Assembly: GCF_000204195.1 (NCBI RefSeq)
Contig: NZ_AFBG01000020.1
Location: 124,001-188,000 of the forward strand
Direction: 5' to 3'
DNA length: 64,000 nucleotides
Source of the DNA: Acidovorax radicis N35
Lineage (GTDB): Bacteria; Pseudomonadota; Gammaproteobacteria; Burkholderiales; Burkholderiaceae_C
The notes below the pieces were generated by a model, which did no database searches, was not told the origin of the DNA, and was given only the letters and a program-made list of their open reading frames with translations. Both the position numbers and the translations under genes were made by a program. This document shows, piece after piece, positions 8,433 through 17,502 of this stretch; the stretch's first letter is position 1, and the number at the start of each line of letters is the position of its first letter.

Positions 8433-8897
8433 ATGACCTCTATCGACGCTTCCCTTCCCACGGTGCAACCCGGCTCCTTCCTCACGCTGCACTACCGCCT
8501 GGCCGGCCCGGCGGGGGATGTGATCAACACTTTTACCGACAAACCCGCCACCCTGTCGCTGGGCACGGGCGAGCTGTCGCCCGCCATGGAGCAGCGCCTG
8601 TTGGGCCTGGCCGAAGGCACACGCACCACGTTCGAGCTGCCTGCGGGCGAGGCTTTTGGCGAGCGCAATGCCGACATGCAGCAGTGGGTGGCGCGCAAGC
8701 TGATGAACGAGCTGGGCGACCCCGACGAAAAGTACAACGTGGGCGATGTGGTGCAGTTCCCTACGCCCGATGGCCAGGGCAGCTATGCCGGTGCCGTGAT
8801 GCAGGTGCGCGACGACGGCGCGGTGCTGTTTGACTTCAACCACCCGCTGGCGGGCCAGCCGGTGACGTTCGAAGTCGAACTGATCGGGATCCTGTGA
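8433..8897 (+). CDS. fkpB: FKBP-type peptidyl-prolyl cis-trans isomerase (SlpA/FkpB type)
   Basis: A 154-residue cytoplasmic proline isomerase/chaperone of the SlyD-SlpA group. It has the FKBP core with the insert-in-flap arrangement: [41 protein letters not shown], then the flap region and [21 protein letters not shown], which is the group's hallmark end. The ATG at 8433 is 12 bp after the end of the large palindrome; no clear ribosome binding site is visible (GGAC only). The stop codon overlaps the ispH start (TGATG). The fkpB-ispH pairing is conserved in E. coli and many proteobacteria, which supports the name. Confidence 0.9.
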   Translation: MTSIDASLPTVQPGSFLTLHYRLAGPAGDVINTFTDKPATLSLGTGELSPAMEQRLLGLAEGTRTTFELPAGEAFGERNADMQQWVARKLMNELGDPDEKYNVGDVVQFPTPDGQGSYAGAVMQVRDDGAVLFDFNHPLAGQPVTFEVELIGIL

Positions 8898-9892
8898 TGC
8901 AGGCCCCACAAGAAATCCTGCTGGCCGAGCCGCGCGGGTTTTGCGCGGGTGTGGACCGCGCCATCGAGATCGTGGAGCGTGCCATCCAGAAGTTTGGCGC
9001 CCCCATCTATGTGCGCCACGAGATCGTGCACAACACCTACGTGGTGAACGACCTCAAGGCCAAGGGCGCGATTTTTATCGAAGAGCTGTCGGACGTGCCA
9101 CCTGGAGCCACACTGGTCTTCAGCGCCCATGGCGTGAGCAAGGCCGTGCAGCAAGAGGCCGTGGCGCGCGGCTTCAGCATTTTTGACGCCACCTGCCCGC
9201 TGGTGACCAAGGTGCACGTCGAAGTGGCCAAGCTCGCCAAGGAGGGCTACGAATTCATCATGATCGGGCACAAGGGCCACCCCGAGGTGGAAGGCACCAT
9301 GGGCCAGCTGGACCATGGCATCCACCTGGTGGAAGACGTGGCCGATGTGGCCCGTGTTCAGCCCGCGCAGACGGTAAAACTCGCGGTGGTCACGCAGACC
9401 ACATTGAGTGTGGACGACGCCGCCGAGATTTCTGCCGCCGTGCGTGCACGATTCCCCAGCGTGCGCGAGCCCAAGCAGCAGGACATCTGCTACGCCACCC
9501 AGAACCGGCAGGACGCCGTGAAGGTGCTGAGCCCGCAGGTGGACGTGGTGATCGTGGTGGGCAGCCCCACCAGTTCCAACAGCAACCGCCTGCGCGAGCT
9601 GGCCGCCAAGCTGGGTACCACCGCCTACATGGTGGACAGTGCCGAAGAACTCAAAGGTGAGTGGTTCGATGGCCTCGCGCGCGTCGGGCTGACCGCCGGA
9701 GCCTCGGCCCCGGAAATCCTGGTGCAGCAGGTCATCGACCGCATCAAGGCGCTGGGCGCGGTGTCGGTGCGCACCATGGCCGGCATCGAGGAAACCATCA
9801 AGTTCCCACTGCCCAAGGGGCTCAAGATCGACGCAACCACGGGCCTGGCTATCACCGAACGCACGCCAGAGACGGGGCCTGCGGGGCATTGA
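8897..9892 (+). CDS. ispH: 4-hydroxy-3-methylbut-2-enyl diphosphate reductase
   Basis: A 331-residue iron-sulfur enzyme that performs the last step of the MEP isoprenoid pathway, reducing HMBPP to IPP and DMAPP. The three cluster-ligand cysteines are in place: [13 protein letters not shown] near residue 16, [11 protein letters not shown] near residue 100, and [12 protein letters not shown] near residue 197. Substrate-binding motifs [17 protein letters not shown] and [12 protein letters not shown] are also present. The ATG overlaps the fkpB stop by one base, so the two genes are translationally coupled. Confidence 0.97.
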   Translation: MQAPQEILLAEPRGFCAGVDRAIEIVERAIQKFGAPIYVRHEIVHNTYVVNDLKAKGAIFIEELSDVPPGATLVFSAHGVSKAVQQEAVARGFSIFDATCPLVTKVHVEVAKLAKEGYEFIMIGHKGHPEVEGTMGQLDHGIHLVEDVADVARVQPAQTVKLAVVTQTTLSVDDAAEISAAVRARFPSVREPKQQDICYATQNRQDAVKVLSPQVDVVIVVGSPTSSNSNRLRELAAKLGTTAYMVDSAEELKGEWFDGLARVGLTAGASAPEILVQQVIDRIKALGAVSVRTMAGIEETIKFPLPKGLKIDATTGLAITERTPETGPAGH

Positions 9893-9918
9893 GCAACGTG
9901 GTGCAGGTAGGGTGCTTC

Positions 9919-9970
9919 TAAATTGATAGCTATTGGCGCTTGATGGATAAGCGCTGGGGCTCAATTTTTA
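9919..9970. repeat. GCTAT/GCGCTT dispersed repeat copy
   Basis: AATTGATAGCTATTGGCGCT continues to TGATGGATAAGCGCTGGGGC and a T-rich tail. The GCGCTT and AAGCGC arms are perfect. It lies between the convergent ispH and CBS genes and may serve as a terminator for ispH: the hairpin is followed by ATTTTTAT. Confidence 0.55.
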
Positions 9971-10003
9971 TCGAATTCTCACCGCACGGACACCGGCCGA
10001 TCG

Positions 10004-10720
10004 CTACAGCGACACCGCCGGCCCGCTCCACAGATCCAGCGGCGGGTCGGCGGCCACCGCACGCAGGATGTCGGTGCGCGAGATAAAGCCCGACAGCACC
10101 CCCGCTTCGTCGGTCACCGGCAGGCCGGGCAGGCCGGTGTCCAGCAACACAGCGGCCACGCGGCGCAGTTCGGTGTCGGGCGCCACGGTGGGCACGGGGC
10201 TCACCATCACTTCGGACACGGGACGGCGCGCCAGGTCGATGGCCTGCTTGACGGCGCCTGGCTCGGGCAGCAAGTCCAGCGGCGCCATGTCGGCCCGCAG
10301 CAGCAGCCCGATCACGCGGCCCAGTGTATCCACCACGGGGGCCTGCGCCACCTTGTGCTCGGCCAGGGTCTGCCAGGCGTCGTTCACGCGGGCTTCCGGC
10401 TGCACACTGAGGGCACCGGTGGTCATCACGTCGCTGACCTTGGTGAGCGGCTGGCGGGCCACCTGGGGGCCTTGTCCGGTCTGGGCGTAGGCGCTCACGG
10501 CGTCCTGCATGCGCAGGTTGACGACCGCGGGGGCTGTGGCGGCGTCCGACGTTGCAGGGTGAGGCGGTGTGGGGAAGGCTGGCACGGGTTCACCGGGCAC
10601 ATCCAGCGCCCGGGTGTGCAGCGCCTGGGGCCGCTGCACGCGCCGCACCGGCGAGATCTGCGACAGGTTTTCCGGGCCTCCCCGGTACATCTGCCCCGAT
10701 GGTCCGAACACAAAGAACAT
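10004..10720 (-). CDS. CBS-domain protein
   Basis: A 238-residue soluble protein with two CBS repeats (about residues 98-155 and 172-230), the tandem module that usually binds adenine nucleotides. Recognisable pieces are KVSDVMTTGALSVQPEARVNDAWQTL and VSEVMVSPVPTVAPDTELRRVAAVLLDTGLPGLPVTD, the second ending ISRTDILRAV. The N-terminal 95 residues start with MFFVFGPSGQMYRGGPE and are Pro/Ala-rich. The ATG at 10720 is preceded by GGAGGAGGAAAAC, a very strong ribosome binding site, which decides the start. No partner enzyme domain is fused, so the regulated target is unknown. Confidence 0.87.
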   Translation of the reverse strand: MFFVFGPSGQMYRGGPENLSQISPVRRVQRPQALHTRALDVPGEPVPAFPTPPHPATSDAATAPAVVNLRMQDAVSAYAQTGQGPQVARQPLTKVSDVMTTGALSVQPEARVNDAWQTLAEHKVAQAPVVDTLGRVIGLLLRADMAPLDLLPEPGAVKQAIDLARRPVSEVMVSPVPTVAPDTELRRVAAVLLDTGLPGLPVTDEAGVLSGFISRTDILRAVAADPPLDLWSGPAVSL

Positions 10721-10890
10721 GTTTTCCTCCTCCAACGGGTACGCCTTGCAGGCCCGCGAAGGGTGTTCGCGTGTGGTACTTCCCTACCCATGTTATCGGC
10801 AGTTGTGCGGCGCGCATGCAATGGAGGTTGTGTCCGCATGTTGCGGGCAACCCCTACACTGCCTCCCTTTGCCCCATCGGAGCCCCTTGC

Positions 10891-11835
10891 ATGATCGACC
10901 GCGCCGCTATTGCCGCCGCCCGCCGCCACATTTCCGCCGCCCAGGCCGACTTTCTGCGCACCACGCCGCTGATGCGTGTGCCGGGCCGATCCCTGGGCGT
11001 GGACTGCGGCGAGGTCTGGCTCAAGCTGGAGCACCTGCAGGTGGGCGGCAGCTTCAAGGCGCGCGGCATGTTGTACCGCCTGCTGGCCAACCCGGTGCCC
11101 GAGAGCGGCGTGATCATCGCCTCCGGCGGCAACGCCGGCATTGCCGTGGCAGCCGCCGCCAAGGCCCTGGGCGTGCGCTGCGAGGTGTTTGTCCCCGAGG
11201 TCTCACCCGAGGCCAAACGAGCCCGCCTGCGCGCGCTGGGCGCCGAGGTGGTGGTCACCGGCGCTGCCTATTCACAAGCCTTCGAGGCCTGCGTGGCCCG
11301 CCAGAAGGCCACAGGCGCGCTGCAGGCCCACGCCTACGACCAGCCCGAAGTGGTGGCGGGCGCGGGCACCCTGGCGCTGGAGATGGAAGAACAAGGTGGC
11401 CGCCTGCCCGACACGGTGTTGGTCAGTGTGGGCGGTGGTGGCCTCATCGGCGGTGTGGCCGCCTGGGTGGAGAGCCGCGCCCATGTGGTCGCGTTGGAAC
11501 CCGAACGCGCGCCTACGCTGCATGCGGCGCGCGCTGCGGGTCAGCCAGTGGATGTGGAAGTGGGTGGCGTGGCCGCCGATTCCCTGGGCGCCCGTCGCAT
11601 CGGCGCCATCGGCTGGGAGGTGAGCCAGCGCCATGTGCACGATGCGCTGCTGCTGCCCGACGACGCCATCCGTGCCGCCCAGTTGTGGCTGTGGAAGGAG
11701 CTGAAACTGGCCGTGGAGCCCGCTGCCGCCCTGGGCCTGGCCGCATTGCAAACCGGCGCATACAAGCCCCAACCGCAGGAAACGGTGGCGCTCATTCTTT
11801 GCGGCGCCAACTTTGACCCTGTCAGCCTCGCCTGA
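10891..11835 (+). CDS. PLP-dependent threonine/serine dehydratase family protein
   Basis: A 314-residue fold-type II PLP enzyme. The Schiff-base lysine lies in VGGSFKARGM. The phosphate and cofactor loops are visible as SGGNAGIAVA and SVGGGGLIGGVA, and a C-terminal CGAN replaces the usual SGGN. The family includes biosynthetic and catabolic threonine dehydratases and serine dehydratases. It lacks a C-terminal ACT regulatory domain, so it is more like a catabolic or promiscuous dehydratase than IlvA. It lies 33 bp upstream of serS on the same strand, so the two may be co-transcribed. Confidence 0.85.
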   Translation: MIDRAAIAAARRHISAAQADFLRTTPLMRVPGRSLGVDCGEVWLKLEHLQVGGSFKARGMLYRLLANPVPESGVIIASGGNAGIAVAAAAKALGVRCEVFVPEVSPEAKRARLRALGAEVVVTGAAYSQAFEACVARQKATGALQAHAYDQPEVVAGAGTLALEMEEQGGRLPDTVLVSVGGGGLIGGVAAWVESRAHVVALEPERAPTLHAARAAGQPVDVEVGGVAADSLGARRIGAIGWEVSQRHVHDALLLPDDAIRAAQLWLWKELKLAVEPAAALGLAALQTGAYKPQPQETVALILCGANFDPVSLA

Positions 11836-13184
<1,349 letters not shown>

Positions 13185-13185
<1 letters not shown>

Positions 13186-13346
13186 GAGGCTGAGAGTCTT
13201 TTGTCCACGCCCGCCTTGCACGCCAAAAGCCCCGGCTCGTCGTTGCAAATGCTCGCCATAGCCCGGGCTATGGCTGTGCTTTGCGCCTAGATCCGAGGCG
13301 TTTTCGCGCGCCTTTCGGGCTTGGCTAAAAAACTCTCAGCCTCTGA
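13185..13346. repeat. Long imperfect palindrome with CCATAG centre
   Basis: The ends are a diverged inverted repeat (AGAGGCTGAGAGT at the left; its complement near 13333-13345). The sequence stays partly self-complementary to a perfect 20-bp centre, GCCATAGCCCGGGCTATGGC near 13256-13275. Flanking the centre are TTGCAAATGC and GCTTTGCGCCTAG, blocks shared with the palindrome at 8156. The serS stop codon touches the left end. No coding sequence is seen. Confidence 0.75.
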
Positions 13347-13383
13347 GTCCTGGGCGCTCCCCGCTGGCGAGATGCCAGCCACG

Positions 13384-13411
13384 ACGGGCCCTTGTGGCCC
13401 GTTTTCTTTTG
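13384..13411 (+). terminator. Intrinsic terminator downstream of serS
   Basis: ACGGGCC-CTTGT-GGCCCGT forms a 7-bp GC stem followed directly by TTTCTTTT. Orientation and position fit termination of serS transcription before the convergent LysR gene. Confidence 0.75.
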
Positions 13412-13424
13412 GAGTGCGTCCAGG

Positions 13425-14327
13425 CTAGTGGGTGGCCAGCCCGGGTGGTGCCGAAAAGTCCACCTGTGCCTGCGCCAGGCGCTGCATGGCGGGGATCAGC
13501 GCCCGTGCGTCGCCACGCCGCCACTGGAACGTGTACTGCAGCGGCGCAAGCGGGGTGCGCCCGCCCACGGCACGCAAGCCCAGCGGGCGCACCCATCCCG
13601 AGGGCAGAAACCCCACGCCCACCCCTGCGCGCAGCATGCCCGCCACGGCCCCCAAGCTATTGCACAGGATGTGCTCGCGGACGGTGACCCCTTGTGCAAG
13701 CAACCAGTCGTCCAGCAGCCGCGTGGTGCCCGCACCTGGCGGCAGCGTGACCAGTGGATGCTGCTGCAGCAGCGCTTTGGCGCCCAGGCGGCCAGCCCCC
13801 GGCAGGCTGGGTGACACGGCCCAGGCGAAATGTGCGGCACCCACGGGCTGCGACAGCAGCGTGCTGCGCGACGCGCGTCCTGCGATCACGGCAAAGTCCA
13901 GTTCACCGTCGTCCAGGCGACGCCCCAGAACTTCGCCCACATCCACACAGGGCTCCAGCGCCAGACCCGGGTGGGTGCGCCGCGCCATGGCCACAAAGGC
14001 AGGAAGCCAGGTGAGTGCGGAAAGGTCTCCCGTGCCAAAACGGCAGCGGCCCGTGAGTTCCCTGCCAGCCTCCAGTGCGTGGCCTAGCGCCGCCATGGCG
14101 TTGAGCACCCCCAGTGCGGCCGGCAGCAGGCGTTCACCCGCCTCGGTGAGCACGGCGCGGTGCCCGCTGCGGTCAAACAGCGGCTGGCCCAGGGTGGATT
14201 CGAGCTCGGTGATGCGTTTGGACAGGGACGACACCGACAGGTGCACGCGCTCGGCCGCCGTCACGAAATTGGCGCAGTTGGCCGCCCACCAGAAGGCTTC
14301 AAGCTGTTTGAATGATGGATGGGGCAT
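13425..14327 (-). CDS. LysR-type transcriptional regulator
   Basis: A 300-residue LysR regulator. The N-terminal winged HTH covers about residues 5-65 (FKQLEAFWWAANCANFVTAAERVHLSVSSLSKRITELE, LGQPLFDRSGHRAVLTEAGERLL). The rest is the periplasmic-binding-like effector domain. It is transcribed divergently from the FMN dehydrogenase gene, with a 112-bp shared promoter region carrying GAATGAAA inverted repeats. It therefore probably controls that gene and itself; the effector may be a 2-hydroxy acid. Confidence 0.92.
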   Translation of the reverse strand: MPHPSFKQLEAFWWAANCANFVTAAERVHLSVSSLSKRITELESTLGQPLFDRSGHRAVLTEAGERLLPAALGVLNAMAALGHALEAGRELTGRCRFGTGDLSALTWLPAFVAMARRTHPGLALEPCVDVGEVLGRRLDDGELDFAVIAGRASRSTLLSQPVGAAHFAWAVSPSLPGAGRLGAKALLQQHPLVTLPPGAGTTRLLDDWLLAQGVTVREHILCNSLGAVAGMLRAGVGVGFLPSGWVRPLGLRAVGGRTPLAPLQYTFQWRRGDARALIPAMQRLAQAQVDFSAPPGLATH

Positions 14328-14350
14328 GGGCGAAATTAGTGGTGAAAAGC

Positions 14351-14384
14351 GAATGAAATCATTCTAAATATTCCGCTTTCATTC
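14351..14384. promoter_or_regulatory. Candidate LysR operator between lysR-type gene and FMN dehydrogenase gene
   Basis: A perfect palindrome GAATGAAATCATTC (14351-14364) is followed by a further half-site TTTCATTC (14377-14384) in inverted orientation to the first GAATGAAA. The position between divergent genes and the symmetry fit LysR-type binding sites. The identification is by pattern only. Confidence 0.55.
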
Positions 14385-14439
14385 ACCGAACTGAAAATCT
14401 ACAGTGGCGCTGCTTCCTGAACGCAATGAAACCCGCACC

Positions 14440-15645
14440 ATGGCCATCCACCCTGTTTCCGCACCCGCCGCCACACCGCGCCCGCCTGCCGTCTTGCGAC
14501 GCATGTTGTCGCTGCACGACTTCGAAGAGGCCGCACGGCAGCGCCTGCCCCGGCCGATCTTCGGCTACATCGCTGGTGCGGCCGAGGACAACGCCTCGCT
14601 GCGTGACAACCGGGCCGTGTTTGAGGACTTCGCCTTCGTAACGCGGGTGCTGCGTGACGTATCGCAGCGTTCGCAATCCGTGGAGTTGTTTGGCGAGCAC
14701 TACAGCAGTCCCTTCGGCATCGCCCCCATGGGCATCAACGCGCTGTCCACCTACCGGGGCGATCTTGTGCTGGCGCGTGCGGCCCGTCGCGCGGGCATTG
14801 TTTCGGTGATGAGTGGCACCTCGCTGATACCGATGGAAGACGTGGCACGTGACAGCCCGGGCACCTGGTTCCAGGCCTACCTGCCTGGCGACCAGGCGCG
14901 CATTGACGCACTCATTGACCGTGTGGAGCGTGCAGGTTTCCGCACCCTCGTTGTCACGGTGGACATCCCGATCTCGGCGAACCGGGAGAACAACATCCGC
15001 ACGGGCTTTTCCACACCCTTGCGCCCCGGCTTGCGCCTGGCATGGGACGGCCTCGTGCGGCCACGCTGGGTGGCGAGCACGTTTGTGCGCACATTGCTGC
15101 GCCACGGCATGCCGCATTTCGAGAACTCTTTTGCTGCGCGCGGCGCCCCCATCGTCTCTTCCACCGTGCTGCGCGACTTTTCGGCGCGTGACCATCTGAA
15201 CTGGCGCCACATCGAGGCCATTCGCCGCCGCTGGAAGGGGCCCTTGGTCGTGAAGGGTCTGCTCAGCGTGGAGGACGTGTTGCAGGCACAGCGTGCCGGG
15301 GCGGATGGCGTGGTGTTGTCCAACCACGGAGGGCGTCAGCTCGACGGGGCCGTATCGCCGATGCGCGTGTTGGAAGAGGTGGTGGCCGCTGTAGGCGCTG
15401 GCTACCCGGTGCTTGTGGATGGAGGCTTTCGGCGCGGCTCCGACGTGCTCAAGGCCGTTGCGCTGGGCGCGCGTTTGGTGCTGGCGGGACGTCCGTTCAA
15501 CTATGCAGCCGCCGTCGCCGGGGAGGCGGGGGTGCACCACGCAATCACGTTGCTGCGCGACGAGGTCGACCGCAACCTTGCCATGCTCGGTGCCACGGGT
15601 TGCAGCGAACTGGGGCCCCAGCACATCGTGCGCCAGCGGGGTTGA
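14440..15645 (+). CDS. FMN-dependent alpha-hydroxy-acid dehydrogenase/oxidase
   Basis: A 401-residue TIM-barrel flavoenzyme of the lactate dehydrogenase (LldD)/glycolate oxidase/mandelate dehydrogenase family, oxidising 2-hydroxy acids to 2-oxo acids. Key motifs are IAGAAEDNASLRDNRAVFE near the N-terminus, SSPFGIAPMG, WFQAYLPGD, TVDIPISANREN and, towards the C-terminus, KGLLSVEDVLQAQRAGADG and SNHGGRQLD with the catalytic His and substrate Arg. VDGGFRRGSDVLKA and GRPF close the FMN site. ATG 14440 is chosen because it gives a conventional N-terminus; an upstream GTG at 14404 is possible. The divergent LysR gene is the likely regulator. The exact substrate cannot be read from sequence. Confidence 0.9.
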   Translation: MAIHPVSAPAATPRPPAVLRRMLSLHDFEEAARQRLPRPIFGYIAGAAEDNASLRDNRAVFEDFAFVTRVLRDVSQRSQSVELFGEHYSSPFGIAPMGINALSTYRGDLVLARAARRAGIVSVMSGTSLIPMEDVARDSPGTWFQAYLPGDQARIDALIDRVERAGFRTLVVTVDIPISANRENNIRTGFSTPLRPGLRLAWDGLVRPRWVASTFVRTLLRHGMPHFENSFAARGAPIVSSTVLRDFSARDHLNWRHIEAIRRRWKGPLVVKGLLSVEDVLQAQRAGADGVVLSNHGGRQLDGAVSPMRVLEEVVAAVGAGYPVLVDGGFRRGSDVLKAVALGARLVLAGRPFNYAAAVAGEAGVHHAITLLRDEVDRNLAMLGATGCSELGPQHIVRQRG

Positions 15646-15704
15646 GTGGCAGATTTCAATGGACGGCACGGGAGTGCACCCTTATCCGTCCAAGGCGTCC
15701 AAAG

Positions 15705-15746
15705 AAAAAGCCCTGCGCTATTGATTAGATAGCATCAGGGCTTTGT
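15705..15746 (-). terminator. Intrinsic terminator of tRNA-Ser
   Basis: On the minus strand AAGCCCTG and CAGGGCTT form a stem around an AT-rich loop and are followed by a T-run (CTTTTTCTTTG). The loop contains a fragment resembling the dispersed GCTAT repeat. It lies directly after the tRNA 3' end and may also stop the convergent dehydrogenase transcript. Confidence 0.7.
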
Positions 15747-15749
15747 CAG

Positions 15750-15839
<90 letters not shown>

Positions 15840-15857
15840 TGTGTGTCGAATCCTGAG

Positions 15858-15863
15858 ATTATA
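15858..15863 (-). promoter_or_regulatory. -10 box of the tRNA-Ser promoter
   Basis: A perfect TATAAT on the minus strand lies about 19 bp before the tRNA 5' end, the expected place for a stable-RNA promoter. A convincing -35 box is not obvious (TGCTGG at 18-bp spacing is the best match). Confidence 0.6.
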
Positions 15864-15960
15864 GCAAGGTTTTCCGGGGCACCAGCATCTCTTCCCATCT
15901 CCCACTCCAAACGCGGTCACCTGTCGTGTGGCTGGCGTGCGCTCCGTCTTGCGGGGCTCC

Positions 15961-15983
15961 TGCCTGTAATTGCCTGTAATCGC
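15961..15983 (+). promoter_or_regulatory. Tandem 10-bp direct repeat, candidate activator site of island operon 1
   Basis: TGCCTGTAAT occurs twice in direct tandem, followed by CGC, 114 bp before the first start codon of the island. An almost identical tandem (GGCCTGTAAT twice, then CGC) lies at 28681-28703, 102 bp before the second plus-strand run. A weak -10-like hexamer (TACAGT at about 16003) follows about 19 bp after CGC. The second site has CACAAT at a similar distance. One-turn spacing fits a protein dimer or oligomer on one face of DNA. Confidence 0.65.
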
Positions 15984-16074
15984 TTTGCTTTTGGGGCCTG
16001 CCTACAGTCGCATCACTGCTTCAAAAAACGCAGTACCAAGCAACCCGGCGACAGGACATCAGGTAGGAGTCTCC

Positions 16075-16695
16075 ATGGATATCAAGCTGCGATTTGTGAA
16101 CCAATCCCGCGACGGCAATAAGTCGGAGGTGGTGATGTATCAGAAGAACCAGCTCACCAGCATGGCTTCGCTTGCAATGGCCTGGAAGGTGATCCGGTTC
16201 TGCGGACGTGACTGTTACCACCCCTTTGTTTTCCCAGCGGGTTTCGAAGTGGGCGTTGCCGATGAGTACGGCAATTTTTCACCCCGCATGGCCGCAGAAA
16301 ACGGCCAGATGCTCAGGCTGGAATCCACCGCATCGGGTACCCGGCGCCTGCGGCGTGCGGGGCCGGCCAGTGCCTCCAATGAACTCGATGTGCTCAACGA
16401 CCTGGGCCAGGGCGCGGTCAATGTCTGCGTATTCAGGGATGGCCGGATGGTGGGTATGAAGACTTCCGTCACGCCGGGCCAGAAGGCGGTTTTCCAGTAC
16501 CAGCCGGTGCTGTGGATTGGCGTGGCCTCCCAGGTTGCGCAGGGCGTGGCGATCAGCTCTGCCGTCATGAGCAATGCCAACTCCGAGCTGTCGCTGTTGG
16601 GCATCGCCAGTGCGGACATCGTGATGTCGGGCGGTGGGCCTGGCGAGGGCTCCACGCCCTACGAATTCAATCTCGAGAACATCGTCCAGATCTGA
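16075..16695 (+). CDS. Unrecognised 206-aa island protein, paralogue 1
   Basis: First gene of the island. I do not recognise a characterised family. It is about half identical over its length to the next gene: shared blocks include NxSEVVxxQKN, AWKVIRFCG/AWQVIKYCG, GxxVGxxDxYGNxxP, NSELSLLGIASADIVMSGGGPG and the end PYEFNLENIV. There is no signal peptide or membrane helix, and composition suggests an all-beta soluble protein. AGGAG precedes the ATG. It lies 92 bp downstream of the tandem-repeat regulatory site. Base composition is visibly less GC-rich than the flanking core genes. Confidence 0.75.
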   Translation: MDIKLRFVNQSRDGNKSEVVMYQKNQLTSMASLAMAWKVIRFCGRDCYHPFVFPAGFEVGVADEYGNFSPRMAAENGQMLRLESTASGTRRLRRAGPASASNELDVLNDLGQGAVNVCVFRDGRMVGMKTSVTPGQKAVFQYQPVLWIGVASQVAQGVAISSAVMSNANSELSLLGIASADIVMSGGGPGEGSTPYEFNLENIVQI

Positions 16696-16805
16696 CCGAA
16701 CAGGCAGAACAGGACACACAGAGTTCGCCTTCAGGGCCGCAGGGTCCGGGGGCAAACGGGCAACGCATGGCGTGTTGCCACCACTTTCACCAACAGGAGA
16801 AACTC

Positions 16806-17423
16806 ATGGGCGTTCAACTCAATTTCATCAATAACTCCAACGACACGAACAACTCGGAGGTCGTGATATTCCAGAAGAATGTCGCCACCAATTTCGACGA
16901 ACTGTCGGTGGCCTGGCAGGTCATCAAGTACTGTGGCCAGGGCGACAACCATCCGTTCACGTTTCCCATGGGCATGCAGGTGGGGGCCAGTGACAGCTAC
17001 GGCAACTACACGCCGCAGCTGGATGCCCAAAATGGCCAGCTGTTCCAAATGGCTTTGACGACCTCTGGCGACAGGCTCGTGTCTGCAGGCAGTGGCACCA
17101 GTTCCAAGGAAGTGCAAGTGCTCAACGCCTTGCCCAAAGGGGCCATCAATGCCAGCTGCTACAAGGATGGCAAGCTCCTGGCCATCAAGACCTCGATTGC
17201 TCCTCAGCAAAAGGCGGTGTTCGAGTTCAAGCCCACCATCTGGATTGGTGTGGCTTCCCAGATCGTGCAGGGCCAGGTGATGAACTCGGCCATCATTTCC
17301 AATATCAACACCGAGCTGTCGCTCCTGGGCATTGCCAGCGCAGACATCGTGATGACCGGTGGCGGCCCAGGCGCCAACTCCACGCCGTTCGCGTTCAACC
17401 TCGAAAACATTGTGATGTGCTGA
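16806..17423 (+). CDS. Unrecognised 205-aa island protein, paralogue 2
   Basis: Tandem paralogue of the preceding gene. Conserved pieces are NFINNSNDTNNSEVVIFQKN, AWQVIKYCGQGDNHPFTFP, VGASDSYGNYTP, IWIGVASQIVQG, NTELSLLGIASADIVMTGGG and FAFNLENIV. It has no signal peptide. AACAGGAGAAACTC upstream gives a good ribosome binding site. I recall similar sequences being deposited under unhelpful automatic names, but no function is known to me. The duplication and strong conservation of the C-terminal block suggest a structural or binding role. It probably shares the transcript of paralogue 1 (110-bp gap). Confidence 0.78.
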   Translation: MGVQLNFINNSNDTNNSEVVIFQKNVATNFDELSVAWQVIKYCGQGDNHPFTFPMGMQVGASDSYGNYTPQLDAQNGQLFQMALTTSGDRLVSAGSGTSSKEVQVLNALPKGAINASCYKDGKLLAIKTSIAPQQKAVFEFKPTIWIGVASQIVQGQVMNSAIISNINTELSLLGIASADIVMTGGGPGANSTPFAFNLENIVMC

Positions 17424-17502
17424 AGCAGCGCGTCGGCGTGGGGCCGTGTAGTGCCCAGCGCCGATGCTCTGCAGCGCGCGCAGTCCATCCAGGAAGCATG
17501 CC

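Noticed and set aside
15961-15983. CRISPR-like repeats
   Set aside because: Ten-bp units without spacers, only two copies in tandem; no cas genes in the window.
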